Assembly: GCA_945874895.1 (NCBI GenBank)
Contig: CAMCIC010000021.1
Location: 1 to 47,917 of the forward strand
Length of the DNA: 47,917 nt
From: Akkermansia muciniphila
GTDB taxonomy: Bacteria; Verrucomicrobiota; Verrucomicrobiia; Verrucomicrobiales; Akkermansiaceae
Direction: 5' to 3'
This document shows positions 8,560 through 16,643 of the stretch, piece by piece (within the stretch, counting starts at the first letter, position 1; every line of letters begins with the position of its first letter). The translations under genes and the position numbers were made by a program. The notes below the pieces were generated by a model. The model had not been told where the DNA came from, did not search any database, and saw nothing but the letters and a program-made list of their open reading frames with translations.

Positions 8560-9594
8560 ATGAAACAAGACATGAAAACACTCGCCGAAACACTCAAGAA
8601 TGACGTCTATGAACTTTGTCAACCAGGAGGACGCATGGTGGATACCGTAGGACACGCCCGTGCCGAGACTTGGGTCCAACGACGACTCGGCGAGATCGGA
8701 TGCATTCCCTACCGCGGTGACACCTTCGCACTTCCCTATCATGTGGATGGAATCGATTTCACCAATTTTGCTGGTGTGATCCCGGGAGCTGACCGCACGC
8801 TAGCACCGGTGCTCATCGGAGCTCACTACGACAGTGTGATACCCCATCCCTGTGCCGATGACAATGGCGCTGCGGTTGCGATTACTCTGGCGGTAGGTCA
8901 AGCCGTCGCCCGTTCGGGAGGGCTCGAGCGAGATCTCATCATCGCCATTTTTGATGCAGAGGAACCTCCCTTTTTCCTCACCGAATCCATGGGAAGCAGA
9001 CGTTTTTATGAGGATCAAACGGACGGTCGCGACATCCATTTCGCGCTCATTTCGGATCTTGTGGGTCATGACGTCACGATGCCCAGCGATTTTCTGGGAG
9101 GTGTCGCCGCAATGATCGCCTCACCATTGAAACCACTTACGTTCATGACTGGTGCGGAAAGCCACCCGTCTCTGCCTGGCCTTCTCGATACGGTGAAGGT
9201 CCCAAGCGGGATGAAAATGATTGCCACGCTCAATCAATATGTGGGCGACATGAGCGATCACGCCGTTTTTCGCTGGAACGAGGTGCCCTATGTGTTCCTC
9301 TCCTGCGGGCATTGGCAGCACTACCACCGACCGACCGATACACCGGATCGGTTGAACTACGAGAAAATGGCTTCCATCGCCGTATACGCAGAAAACATTT
9401 GCCGCAGTGCGGCAGGAACGGAGCTTCTGAATCCAACTGAAACGAATGACTCCATTGGATTTGAGGCCAAAAGCTGGGAAAATGCTCTCGGAATGTTTTA
9501 TCAACCTGTCGCAATGATGCTCGGCGTGCCAGACTTCAAAACGCGGAAACACATCACGCGGGCGGCGCAATCCTTGCGATCGTTCGGACTCTGA
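8560..9594 (+). CDS. M28-family zinc aminopeptidase
   Basis: A 344-residue peptidase with the five metal ligands of family M28 in order: histidine in LIGAHYDSV, aspartate in ADDNGAAVA, the glutamate pair in FDAEEPPFF (general base plus ligand), aspartate in LISDLVGHD, and the last histidine in HYHRPTDTPDRLNYEKM. No signal peptide is visible from the chosen start MKQDMKTLAETL, so it appears cytoplasmic, unlike many M28 enzymes. The open frame extends to 8449, but the extra residues (HHHKHTTR and similar) look untranslated. It is followed by a 12-bp-stem hairpin at 9669. The peptide or acyl-amino-acid substrate is unknown. Confidence 0.85.
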   Translation: MKQDMKTLAETLKNDVYELCQPGGRMVDTVGHARAETWVQRRLGEIGCIPYRGDTFALPYHVDGIDFTNFAGVIPGADRTLAPVLIGAHYDSVIPHPCADDNGAAVAITLAVGQAVARSGGLERDLIIAIFDAEEPPFFLTESMGSRRFYEDQTDGRDIHFALISDLVGHDVTMPSDFLGGVAAMIASPLKPLTFMTGAESHPSLPGLLDTVKVPSGMKMIATLNQYVGDMSDHAVFRWNEVPYVFLSCGHWQHYHRPTDTPDRLNYEKMASIAVYAENICRSAAGTELLNPTETNDSIGFEAKSWENALGMFYQPVAMMLGVPDFKTRKHITRAAQSLRSFGL

Positions 9595-9668
9595 TGAAGC
9601 GGCGCGTGAAGCATCGTTCCTTGCACACCGCGGAGCTTCGCATCAGGTCTTGATTGCCTGAGACAAGA

Positions 9669-9699
9669 GGCAGTCGCTGGATTTCACCCAGCGACTGCC
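9669..9699 (+). terminator. Strong hairpin after the M28 peptidase gene
   Basis: GGCAGTCGCTGG and CCAGCGACTGCC form a perfect 12-bp stem with a 7-nt loop, 75 bp after the peptidase stop and 81 bp before pdxJ. A pyrimidine-rich rather than pure T tail follows, so it may be a terminator or an RNA stabiliser. Confidence 0.5.
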
Positions 9700-9779
9700 T
9701 GCGGAGCCTCCCCTCTTCTCTGGTCCTCGCCTTCGCAATCCATGATTGCCAAACGCAAGTTCACGTTGTTCATTGACGC

Positions 9780-10523
9780 ATGTCCTTGCTGCTCGGAGTC
9801 AATGTCGATCACGTCGCCACACTGCGCCAAGCGCGCTACGCGCTCTTGCCGGATTCGCCGAATGCGGAACCCTGCCCCTTGCAAGGCTCGCTCGATGCCA
9901 TCGCGGGCGGCGCTGACTCGATCACGATCCACGTGCGCGGCGACCGACGCCACATGCAGGAAGCCGATGCTTTCCGCATCAAACAGGCGATCCACGTGCC
10001 TCTCAATCTGGAAATGGGTGTCACGGCGGAAATGATCGACATCGCCCTGCGCCTACAACCCACCTTTGTATGCTTGGTTCCAGAAACACGGGAAGAGGTC
10101 ACTACCGAGGGCGGCCTCGATGTTCTGAGCCGCCGCCGCGAGGTAGGTGACTGCATCCGCCTCATGCAGCAATCCGGCATACGCGTGAGCCTATTCATCG
10201 ATCCCGAGATGGAGCAGGTTCGCTGTGCCGCTGAACTCGGCGCAGAGATGATCGAACTGCACACCGGCTGTTTCGGCAACGCTACCGCGACTACTATCGA
10301 TGCTGAGATCTCGCGTCTGCGTGAGGCATCCATCAAGGGTCATGAAATCGGTCTGCAAGTCAACGCCGGACACGGAATCCATTACCAAAACTGCCGCCTA
10401 CTCGAAGAAGTGCCCCACCTGAGCGAATACAATATCGGTCACAGCATCGTTTCCCGCGCCATGCGCGTCGGCATGGAGCAGGCCGTGCGCGAGATGAAGG
10501 CATTGATGAGTCAGTATCCTTGA
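9780..10523 (+). CDS. pdxJ: Pyridoxine 5'-phosphate synthase
   Basis: A 247-residue TIM-barrel enzyme that condenses 3-amino-2-oxopropyl phosphate with 1-deoxy-D-xylulose 5-phosphate to form pyridoxine 5'-phosphate in the DXP-dependent vitamin B6 pathway. Recognisable blocks are LLGVNVDHVATLRQAR at the N-terminus, ITIHVRGDRRHMQEAD (family motif HLREDRRHI), LNLEMGVTAEM, CLVPETREEVTTEGGLD, IELHTGCF, and LQVNAGHGIHYQNC with the phosphate-binding histidine. It starts MSLLLGVNVDHVA at ATG 9780. The family glutamate at the ligand motif reads G here (VRGDRRH), a small deviation. It heads a plus-strand run with the methyltransferase at 10575 and the phosphoesterase at 11171. Confidence 0.96.
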   Translation: MSLLLGVNVDHVATLRQARYALLPDSPNAEPCPLQGSLDAIAGGADSITIHVRGDRRHMQEADAFRIKQAIHVPLNLEMGVTAEMIDIALRLQPTFVCLVPETREEVTTEGGLDVLSRRREVGDCIRLMQQSGIRVSLFIDPEMEQVRCAAELGAEMIELHTGCFGNATATTIDAEISRLREASIKGHEIGLQVNAGHGIHYQNCRLLEEVPHLSEYNIGHSIVSRAMRVGMEQAVREMKALMSQYP

Positions 10524-10574
10524 ACTCCACAGCACCTGAATGGCCCCTGCTCCTCCCTTTTCCATCCTGACACC

Positions 10575-11174
10575 ATGAAACCATTTCGCAAGCCCACACG
10601 CGACCGCCAAGATAGCGCGAGAGAGAACCGCCATGTGCGATCCCTCGGTCCCGAGCCTGATGCCGTGCCCGCACGCGACGAAGACGACATCTGGGAACTG
10701 CTGTCTGCCACACCGGTCCCGCTGGTTTTGATCCTCGACTGCATTCAGGATGTGCACAACCTGGGAGCCATTCTGCGCACGGCGGATGGCGCGGGTGTCA
10801 CGGCCGTCGTCGCTCCCAAGGACAAGGCCGCCTCCATCACTGAAACGGTACGGCGCGTTTCCACCGGTGCAGCCGATTGGATGCCGTTTTTTCAAGTCAC
10901 CAACCTTGCCCGCTTCATGGAAAAACTGAAGGAAGCCGGCATCTGGATCGTCGGCACTACCGACAAATGCGACAAATCGCTTTATCAAATCGACCTCAAA
11001 GGCCCGATCGCACTTGTCATGGGTGCTGAGGGTAAGGGCATGCGCCGCCTCACCGAAGAAAACTGCGATTTCCTGTGCAAGCTCCCAATGGCAGGAAAGG
11101 TCGAGTGCCTCAACGTATCCGTAGCCACCGGCGTTTGCCTCTACGAGGCCGTGCGCCAGCGTCTCATGCCATGA
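10575..11174 (+). CDS. rlmB: TrmH-family (SpoU) 2'-O-ribose RNA methyltransferase, RlmB-like
   Basis: A 199-residue S-adenosylmethionine-dependent RNA methyltransferase with the knotted SPOUT fold. The three family motifs are clear: LILDCIQDVHNLGAILRTAD (motif 1), IALVMGAEGKGMRRLT (motif 2) and CLNVSVATGVCLYEA (motif 3). The TETVRRVSTGAADWMPFFQV stretch is most like RlmB, which methylates G2251 of 23S rRNA, but the protein is about 45 residues shorter than E. coli RlmB. It has only a charged N-terminal extension where the L30e-like substrate-binding domain would be, so the target RNA is uncertain. The stop codon overlaps the start of the next gene (ATGA), suggesting translational coupling. 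Confidence 0.85.
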   Translation: MKPFRKPTRDRQDSARENRHVRSLGPEPDAVPARDEDDIWELLSATPVPLVLILDCIQDVHNLGAILRTADGAGVTAVVAPKDKAASITETVRRVSTGAADWMPFFQVTNLARFMEKLKEAGIWIVGTTDKCDKSLYQIDLKGPIALVMGAEGKGMRRLTEENCDFLCKLPMAGKVECLNVSVATGVCLYEAVRQRLMP

Positions 11175-11983
11175 AACAACCCGTGCTGATTCTATCGGAT
11201 TTGCACTTGGGTCATAAGGCCTCTGTTCTCGACGATATCGCTGCGCTGGAACCGTTGCTCGCTGATATCGGCACACTCATCCTCAATGGCGATACTTGGC
11301 AGGAATTAGCGCGGGAATTTTACGATGATGGTCAGCGTCTCTGGAGGGACTTGCAAGCTTTGTGCGAGCAGCGCGGCATCGATATCATTTCCCTCCCTGG
11401 CAATCACGATCCCGGCCAACGCGATCAGGATTACCTAGCGCTGGCCGAAGGGAAAATCATCGTCATGCACGGCGATGCCGTCTTCCCTGAGGTCGCTCCC
11501 TGGAGTCGCATGGCCATACAAAAGCAAGACGAACTCAGAGCCGTAATCGATGCTCATCCACATGACCTCGTCGAGCAGCGTTTTGCTCTCGCCCGCAAGA
11601 TTTCCCAGTTGCTGGTTCCACCCACCTATCCGCAGAAAAAACATTTGCTCTCCCGCGTTTGGGATGCCGTGACACCACCGGGTCGAGCGTGGCGGATGTT
11701 GATCGCGTGGTGCACCATGGTTTCAGAAACACGACGCTTTGCTTCGCGCTATTTTCCCGAATGCGAAATCATGATTTGTGGTCACTTCCACCGCAGTGGT
11801 CTGTGGGATGATGATGGTCTGCTCGTGATCAATACCGGATCATTTATGCCTCCCGGTTCCGCATATTGGTGCGAGTGGAATGAGGAGCATCTAAGTGTGG
11901 GAATCATTCAGAAAAAACACCGTGCTTGGTATCGCGGCGAGGTCTTATCGCGCTGGCGTATCTCATCTCACGCGCCGCATTGA
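11171..11983 (+). CDS. Calcineurin-like metallophosphoesterase, LpxH-like
   Basis: A 270-residue dinuclear metallophosphoesterase: LILSDLHLGHKAS, LILNGDTWQ, ISLPGNHDPGQ, IVMHGDAVF and MICGHFHRSGLWDDDG supply the conserved Asp, His and Asn metal ligands. The overall layout resembles UDP-2,3-diacylglucosamine pyrophosphatase (LpxH) and related envelope phosphoesterases, and lpxD lies next door on the other strand, but I cannot assign LpxH firmly. The start is ATG 11171, which overlaps the methyltransferase stop by 4 bases; the open frame back to 11075 is inside that gene. A bidirectional hairpin terminator follows immediately. Confidence 0.8.
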   Translation: MKQPVLILSDLHLGHKASVLDDIAALEPLLADIGTLILNGDTWQELAREFYDDGQRLWRDLQALCEQRGIDIISLPGNHDPGQRDQDYLALAEGKIIVMHGDAVFPEVAPWSRMAIQKQDELRAVIDAHPHDLVEQRFALARKISQLLVPPTYPQKKHLLSRVWDAVTPPGRAWRMLIAWCTMVSETRRFASRYFPECEIMICGHFHRSGLWDDDGLLVINTGSFMPPGSAYWCEWNEEHLSVGIIQKKHRAWYRGEVLSRWRISSHAPH

Positions 11984-11984
11984 C

Positions 11985-12036
11985 AAAAAAAGAGGACGGC
12001 GAATCCTTTGATGCACGATCGATTCGCCGCCCCTTT
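11985..12036. terminator. Bidirectional Rho-independent terminator
   Basis: The arms at 11998-12005 (GGCGAATC) and 12021-12028 (GATTCGCC), extended by further G-C pairs, form the stem. On the minus strand it is followed by CTCTTTTTTTG, a good tail for stopping lpxD transcripts. On the plus strand it is followed by CCCCTTTTGG, a weaker tail for the phosphoesterase gene. Confidence 0.7.
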
Positions 12037-12162
12037 TGGTGTAACAGTCGGATAACCCAAAACCAAACAATTACAGAGAAAGAGGGAGCGCACGGCGTGC
12101 CAACTCAGACGGAATTCGATGGTATGAAATCTTTTCAGAACATCGCCTGAACCGATTTTACC

Positions 12163-13203
12163 TCATGCCGGATCCATGCGACGCTTGAGCTCTTTGACCT
12201 CATCGATGATCTTGGGCAAACGCCGCTGCAAGGCCATCAACTTCAGTTCTTGTTTCATGGGCTGGGCCGGATTGCCCAGATAGACCACGCCGCCGGGCAA
12301 GTCGGTGGTCACTCCGGTGCGGGCCGCGAGCACCGCTTTATCCCCGATTTCCAAATGACCCGCCACACCCACTTGGGCCGCGCAGGTGACATAGTTGCCC
12401 ATTTTTGAACTACCCGCTACCCCTGTGAGAGCAATGATCAGGCAATGCTTTCCGATCTGCACGTTGTGACCGATTTGCACCAAGTTGTCGATCTTTGTGC
12501 CCTCGCCGATGACTGTTTTGCCAAAACGCGCGCGATCGATGGTCGTATTAGCGCCGACCTCTACGTCATCGCCCAATTCCACGGTGCCAACCTGCGGGAT
12601 TTTCTGATGTTTCCCGGCGGAAAATTCATACCCAAAGCCATCGGCTCCGATGACAACTCCCGGTTGCAAAATGACACGATTTCCCAACACACAGCGCTCG
12701 CGGATGCTGACATTCTGATAGATCAGACAATCGCGCCCGATCACAACATCACGACCGATCACGGCGTTCGGATGGATTTCGGTCCCGTCTCCAATCACGG
12801 CGCCAGCCATCACCACAGCGCCAGCGTGAATGCATACTTTTTGCGGATCCACGATCGCAGTGGCATCCACGATCGCACGCGGGTGAATGCCAGGCTCGAA
12901 GGCCTGCTGCTTTTGAGCGAAATGCTGGATGACGGCGGAAAATGCCATCGTAGGATTTGCCACCTCAATCAAGGCCATGCCTTCGGGACCATCCAGGGCA
13001 TCAGGCGCGACGAGACAGGCACCCGCTTTGGATTGCTGGAACTGCGTGGCATACTTCGCATTGCCCAGAAAACTGATGTCCTGAGTGCCTGCGAGATCCA
13101 ATGAAGAGATCCCACAAAATAATTCTTGAGAGCCTGACCGAATGAGCCGCCCGCCCGTAAGGCGCACGAGCTCATCCAACGACAATGCGACGAGATCAGA
13201 CAT
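12163..13203 (-). CDS. lpxD: UDP-3-O-acylglucosamine N-acyltransferase
   Basis: A 346-residue enzyme of lipid A biosynthesis that N-acylates UDP-3-O-acylglucosamine. The N-terminal uridine-binding domain (about residues 1-95, with ISSLDLAGTQDISFLGNAKY) is followed by a left-handed beta-helix of hexapeptide repeats (about 100-310) and a C-terminal helix. The catalytic histidine is in NLVQIGHNVQIGKH, and the ADGFGYEFSAGKHQKIPQVG stretch is the usual LpxD substrate segment. Its presence shows a Gram-negative outer membrane with lipopolysaccharide. It follows skp by only 5 bp on the minus strand, the conserved skp-lpxD order, so the two are co-transcribed. Confidence 0.96.
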   Translation of the reverse strand: MSDLVALSLDELVRLTGGRLIRSGSQELFCGISSLDLAGTQDISFLGNAKYATQFQQSKAGACLVAPDALDGPEGMALIEVANPTMAFSAVIQHFAQKQQAFEPGIHPRAIVDATAIVDPQKVCIHAGAVVMAGAVIGDGTEIHPNAVIGRDVVIGRDCLIYQNVSIRERCVLGNRVILQPGVVIGADGFGYEFSAGKHQKIPQVGTVELGDDVEVGANTTIDRARFGKTVIGEGTKIDNLVQIGHNVQIGKHCLIIALTGVAGSSKMGNYVTCAAQVGVAGHLEIGDKAVLAARTGVTTDLPGGVVYLGNPAQPMKQELKLMALQRRLPKIIDEVKELKRRMDPA

Positions 13204-13208
13204 CGAAC

Positions 13209-13877
13209 TTATTGTCCGGCAGCACCTTCTTGAGCCGCATCTTTTGGCTTTAAAGCCTCATCGGGAGTCGGAGTTCCCTCTGCCGCAGTAGATCCTGCTG
13301 GTGCGTTTTTGTTGAGGTCTTTCAACAGCGAAGGAGTGATGTCTGTGGCATCTTTCGAATACAACACAAGAGGGACCTGTGATGTGCTCATGCCGGATTT
13401 ATCGAAGACAAAATCATAATTTTCCGCCTTAGCGCGCTCTTCGACCAACTTGCGAATTTCATCCAAAATGCCACGCATGCGCTGCACCATTTTTTCGTTG
13501 AGCGCCTTATCTTTACGGCTCAAAAATTCACGACGCTCTTTATCCAGCTGAATGCCTTCTTGGTATTTGGCTTGGTATTCCTTATACACCTGGGCTTTTT
13601 TCTGATCGGAAAGTGTAGGATCCTCGGACTGCTGCTTCAATGTGCGGATATCACTCTCAATCTGGCGGATCGTAGTGAGCTTCTCATTGTTGTCCTTCTG
13701 AATGCGAGCACGCTCCACATTGATTTCCTGCTGGGCGATGTTCGTTTGATAGAATTCTTTGAAAAGCGTAGCCATGTCAACCGTGGCGACTTTCATTTTG
13801 GCTTCCTGGGCGCTGGCGCTAGCAATGGCGAGAGTGGCTGCGGCCACGGTGATCATACGGCGAAAAGAAATTCTCAT
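13209..13877 (-). CDS. skp: OmpH/Skp-family periplasmic chaperone
   Basis: A 222-residue periplasmic protein. Residues 1-23 (MRISFRRMITVAAATLAIASASA) are a signal peptide. VATVDMATLFKEFYQTNIAQ opens the small beta-domain, a long charged coiled coil spans about residues 45-140, and YDFVFDKSGMSTSQVPLVLY closes the domain. Skp trimers hold unfolded outer-membrane proteins. The C-terminal 45 residues are a low-complexity A/E/P/K tail (GSTAAEGTPTPDEALKPKD) not seen in E. coli Skp. It is the first gene of the skp-lpxD operon; a candidate promoter lies at 13903-13930. bamA is not adjacent, unlike in many proteobacteria. Confidence 0.9.
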   Translation of the reverse strand: MRISFRRMITVAAATLAIASASAQEAKMKVATVDMATLFKEFYQTNIAQQEINVERARIQKDNNEKLTTIRQIESDIRTLKQQSEDPTLSDQKKAQVYKEYQAKYQEGIQLDKERREFLSRKDKALNEKMVQRMRGILDEIRKLVEERAKAENYDFVFDKSGMSTSQVPLVLYSKDATDITPSLLKDLNKNAPAGSTAAEGTPTPDEALKPKDAAQEGAAGQ

Positions 13878-13902
13878 GATAACGATTGGAATGTGCGGCA
13901 GG

Positions 13903-13930
13903 ATGTTACGCAGGCGCTATCGCCCGTCAA
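13903..13930 (-). promoter_or_regulatory. Candidate sigma70 promoter of skp-lpxD
   Basis: Read on the minus strand, TTGACG (13930-13925) and TAACAT (13908-13903) are separated by 16 bp and lie 26 bp upstream of the skp start. Spacing and boxes fit a housekeeping promoter. The rest of the 13878-14328 gap holds no convincing gene, only this promoter and the terminator at 14262. Confidence 0.5.
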
Positions 13931-14261
13931 TGTTTTTTCGTAGCGAATCGACGTCGAATTTGTCACCCATCCGTGACTACCTCTGCTTCTGCATCTCCTT
14001 GTATGTCGAGTGGCTTTGCGTTATGAATGTATGGCAGACGATCATGCATCTCATTCCTGCATCTCTCATATCTTAGGATGAAGCCATGGGTGATAACATG
14101 TCTTTATGCACAGGACCGCTGGTCTCCTGCTGGGCTGGAAGCAAAACTGGCTTTTCATCGTTTCGGATGAAGACCTGTGTGCGACACACACGCGGAAGCG
14201 CGAGCCATCATGGTGTGAGCAAAGTCAAAGATCCGCACTCAACGGTGCACCCGCCCTCATC

Positions 14262-14296
14262 AAAAACAATGAGGCCGGACCGAAGTCCGACCTCAA
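14262..14296 (-). terminator. Rho-independent terminator of the PEP-CTERM gene
   Basis: On the minus strand GAGGTCGGAC-TTCG-GTCCGGCCTC forms a stem with one mismatch and a stable UUCG-type loop, followed by ATTGTTTTTG. It starts 33 bp after the stop codon of the gene at 14329. Confidence 0.8.
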
Positions 14297-14328
14297 AGAG
14301 AGAAACCAATCTCAAATCGTATCTAGCA

Positions 14329-15000
14329 TTAGTTGCGGCGACGACGCAGCAGAGCCAAAGCACCAATCGCACCAAGCAACGAAGTGCTGGTTTCTGGGAC
14401 TGGAGCAAGTGTTCTCCATGAAGTGTTGGAGCTTGCGTCGGTGTTTGTCGTTTGGACACTAGCACCAGCTGTTCCGAAAAGCACGCTGGTGTTGGAGTCT
14501 GTGAAACGCACTGTCACGTTAGGCAGAGTTGGATCGTTTGAAGCCAAAAACTGCGAAGTAGACTTAAGCACCAAAAACTCTGTGGATGTTGCAAATGTAA
14601 GACCATTTCCTACAAGGATATACATGTTTTTGTTCTCAAATGCGGAGCCTGCGACAGTACGGGAAGCGGCGTTCATAGTGAAGTAACCACGAGCAAATAC
14701 TGGGGTGGCACTGTTAACAAAGTTAACACTACCATCAGCATTTGGGGAAGTAGCTGTGTTCCATGCCACAAAGTTCGATGTAAAAATCGATGCACTAGTA
14801 GCTGCGGTGAGAGCAGCGTCACCGATGTTGAAGTATCCTACAGAAGCAACTCCAGCGGTACCTGACTTGAATGCTACTCCACTGGAATCTGTGATAGCGT
14901 TGCTGCTAGCAGGGGCTCCTTGGTTGTTAGTAAGCACATATGTTGCAGCCTGAGAAAAACTCAGAGAGCAAAGCAACAAGGACATTATTTTTGATTTCAT
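14329..15000 (-). CDS. PEP-CTERM-type exported protein of unknown function
   Basis: A 223-residue secreted protein. MKSKIMSLLLCSLSFSQAATY is a signal peptide. The body is Ser/Thr/Ala/Asn-rich with alternating hydrophobics, as in beta-rich extracellular proteins, and contains no cysteine after the signal peptide. The C-terminus is a PEP-CTERM-like tripartite sorting signal: the VPE tripeptide followed by TSTSLLGAIGALALL and a RRRR basic cluster. Proteins with this tail are substrates of exosortase in exopolysaccharide-producing bacteria. No exosortase is in the window. The open frame runs to 15096, but ATG 15000 gives the signal peptide. It lies 46 bp downstream of the TIGR02597-like gene and ends at a strong terminator, so the two probably form an operon. 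Confidence 0.8.
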   Translation of the reverse strand: MKSKIMSLLLCSLSFSQAATYVLTNNQGAPASSNAITDSSGVAFKSGTAGVASVGYFNIGDAALTAATSASIFTSNFVAWNTATSPNADGSVNFVNSATPVFARGYFTMNAASRTVAGSAFENKNMYILVGNGLTFATSTEFLVLKSTSQFLASNDPTLPNVTVRFTDSNTSVLFGTAGASVQTTNTDASSNTSWRTLAPVPETSTSLLGAIGALALLRRRRN

Positions 15001-15046
15001 ATTTTGTGTTTTATGGTTTGTGTTAGTTTTGCAAATAAAAATTTTC

Positions 15047-16042
15047 TTACTGGTTGTAAGAGGTTGGCGGAGTGACGATAGCATTTTTAGCATCACCTTT
15101 GTTTTGAATTACCACGCCAGGAGTTAGCGACACATTGGAAAGGTCATTGAAGTCCAAATCATACCATGCCTGGGTGGATCCATCGTCATAGTAGAAGCAC
15201 GTAAGATAGCTTCCATCAGCTTGTGGCAGCAATACAGTGTCTGCAGCCGCAGTGTCACCATCTGTGCTGGGTGAGAGACTAGCACTCAAACCAGAATTAC
15301 CAAATGTCGATCCTGCAGGATACACAGAACCAACGAAGTTGTTACCTGCACCCAGATAAAGATTGGTCTTGGAAGTTTTAACTTCTCCTGAAATAACAAT
15401 ATCTTTATCTACACCTGCAACTCGACTAACATACATTGAGTCTGCATAGATCAAGGGAAGATTCGTTACCTCATTAAAGTCTAGATCATACCAAGCTTGA
15501 GTTGATCCATCGTCATAATAAAAGCATGTAACGAAAGCATCACCTGCTGCATTGAGGACAAGAATAGTATCGCAAGATGTTGTGTCACCATCACTGGAAG
15601 GAGTAAGACCAAAGGTGTTATTAGCACCGAAAATACCGCCTAACGTGGCAGCTTCTCTCAATTTGTAAGTCGTTGTCCCATTGGTGATTTGAGATGTAAG
15701 ATTTGTGGTCGTGCTCAGCGTGCTGCCGTTCCATGTCACAACTTCCTCAATAACTCCGTTGTCAGGTGCGCCGTTCAATTCGAGAATGTAAGACTTTCCA
15801 GCGGTAAGCAATGTCGTAAAGTTAACTTGGTTGTCAGTAACGGAAGTAGAAGTCGATGCGTCAATTACGCCCGAAGCAACCGTTGCATTGTGCAAGTTAA
15901 CGCCAATCAAGTTGGCGATGTTGGGACGCACTGTCTGAGTCACATAACCCACTGGAGTAGTAGTGGCCGTTGTTTGAGCGAACAGAGCACCTGGCGCAAG
16001 CAGTGCTGCGGTCAGTGCTGTGAGGATTGATTTTGGTTTCAT
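15047..16042 (-). CDS. TIGR02597-like secreted protein with an internal duplication
   Basis: A 331-residue exported protein. MKPKSILTALTAALLAPGALFA is the signal peptide, and TPVGYVTQTV follows as in the Verrucomicrobia TIGR02597 family. Two internal modules of about 100 residues each contain a DGDT-x-x-x-DT stretch and then the identical 19-residue segment TCFYYDDGSTQAWYDLDFN. The DNA of the two copies differs at about nine silent positions, so the peptide is conserved by selection rather than by recent copying. The function is unknown; the family is found in Verrucomicrobia and presumed cell-surface. The open frame reaches 16105, but the ATG at 16042 begins the signal peptide. Transcription continues into the PEP-CTERM gene. 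Confidence 0.8.
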   Translation of the reverse strand: MKPKSILTALTAALLAPGALFAQTTATTTPVGYVTQTVRPNIANLIGVNLHNATVASGVIDASTSTSVTDNQVNFTTLLTAGKSYILELNGAPDNGVIEEVVTWNGSTLSTTTNLTSQITNGTTTYKLREAATLGGIFGANNTFGLTPSSDGDTTSCDTILVLNAAGDAFVTCFYYDDGSTQAWYDLDFNEVTNLPLIYADSMYVSRVAGVDKDIVISGEVKTSKTNLYLGAGNNFVGSVYPAGSTFGNSGLSASLSPSTDGDTAAADTVLLPQADGSYLTCFYYDDGSTQAWYDLDFNDLSNVSLTPGVVIQNKGDAKNAIVTPPTSYNQ

Positions 16043-16643
16043 ATGTTTTTGAGATTGAATGCTTTTTGTTTTTGCGATCCGAGATGGTTCTGTGCTGTCT
16101 AACATTTATTTGCCGAAACAAATCACGCGTGGTTGGCACAGAATTTTTCTCAGATGACGAAGACATAAAAACCCATTTTGAGGGGCATCGCAAGAAAAAA
16201 TCTCGGCAAGACGAAAAAAAATCGCCGCGCGATCAAAAAAACTTCAAAAAACCTCAAAAAAGACTGATTTATCAATGTTTTTTCACTGCTTCTTTTGTGA
16301 CATTTGATGACACATACGGGCTTTTTTGAAGCATTGGGGAGTGATTTTCCCTCAATTCTCCCGTTGGGCGACCGTCGCCAGCACAAAATTTTACACTGTT
16401 GTTAGAGGGCGCGAGACGGAGAGATTCACCACAAGGAAATGATGTTTTGTTAGATGGAATTCAGGCGTTGCGCAAACGATGCCGATCACCTCACGCCGAA
16501 GGCTTTGGACTGCGGTGAGCCATCACCGCTTTTTCTTCGCTGCCCGACAAGCCGTAAACCAACCGACCTCCTTTGCCGCAAGTCGATCTCGCCTACACAA
16601 AGCTGCGATTTCTCGCAGCGATCCAAAGCAGCTGCGCCGCGAC
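16043..16643. other. Intergenic region without a recognisable gene
   Basis: About 600 bp between two minus-strand genes. It is rich in A-runs around 16190-16260 and has no convincing coding frame on either strand. An imperfect palindrome, TGTGACATTTGATGACACA, lies at 16296-16314. The part near 16043-16110 must carry the leader and promoter of the TIGR02597-like gene, but I cannot pick the boxes. Confidence 0.5.

Noticed and set aside
10398-11276. 292-residue minus-strand open frame opposite the RlmB-like gene
   Set aside because: Antisense shadow of pdxJ end and the methyltransferase; no recognised domain.
16296-16314. CRP-like site TGTGACATTTGATGACACA
   Set aside because: One arm mismatched, spacing wrong for the CRP consensus and no promoter beside it; kept only as a note in the intergenic entry.
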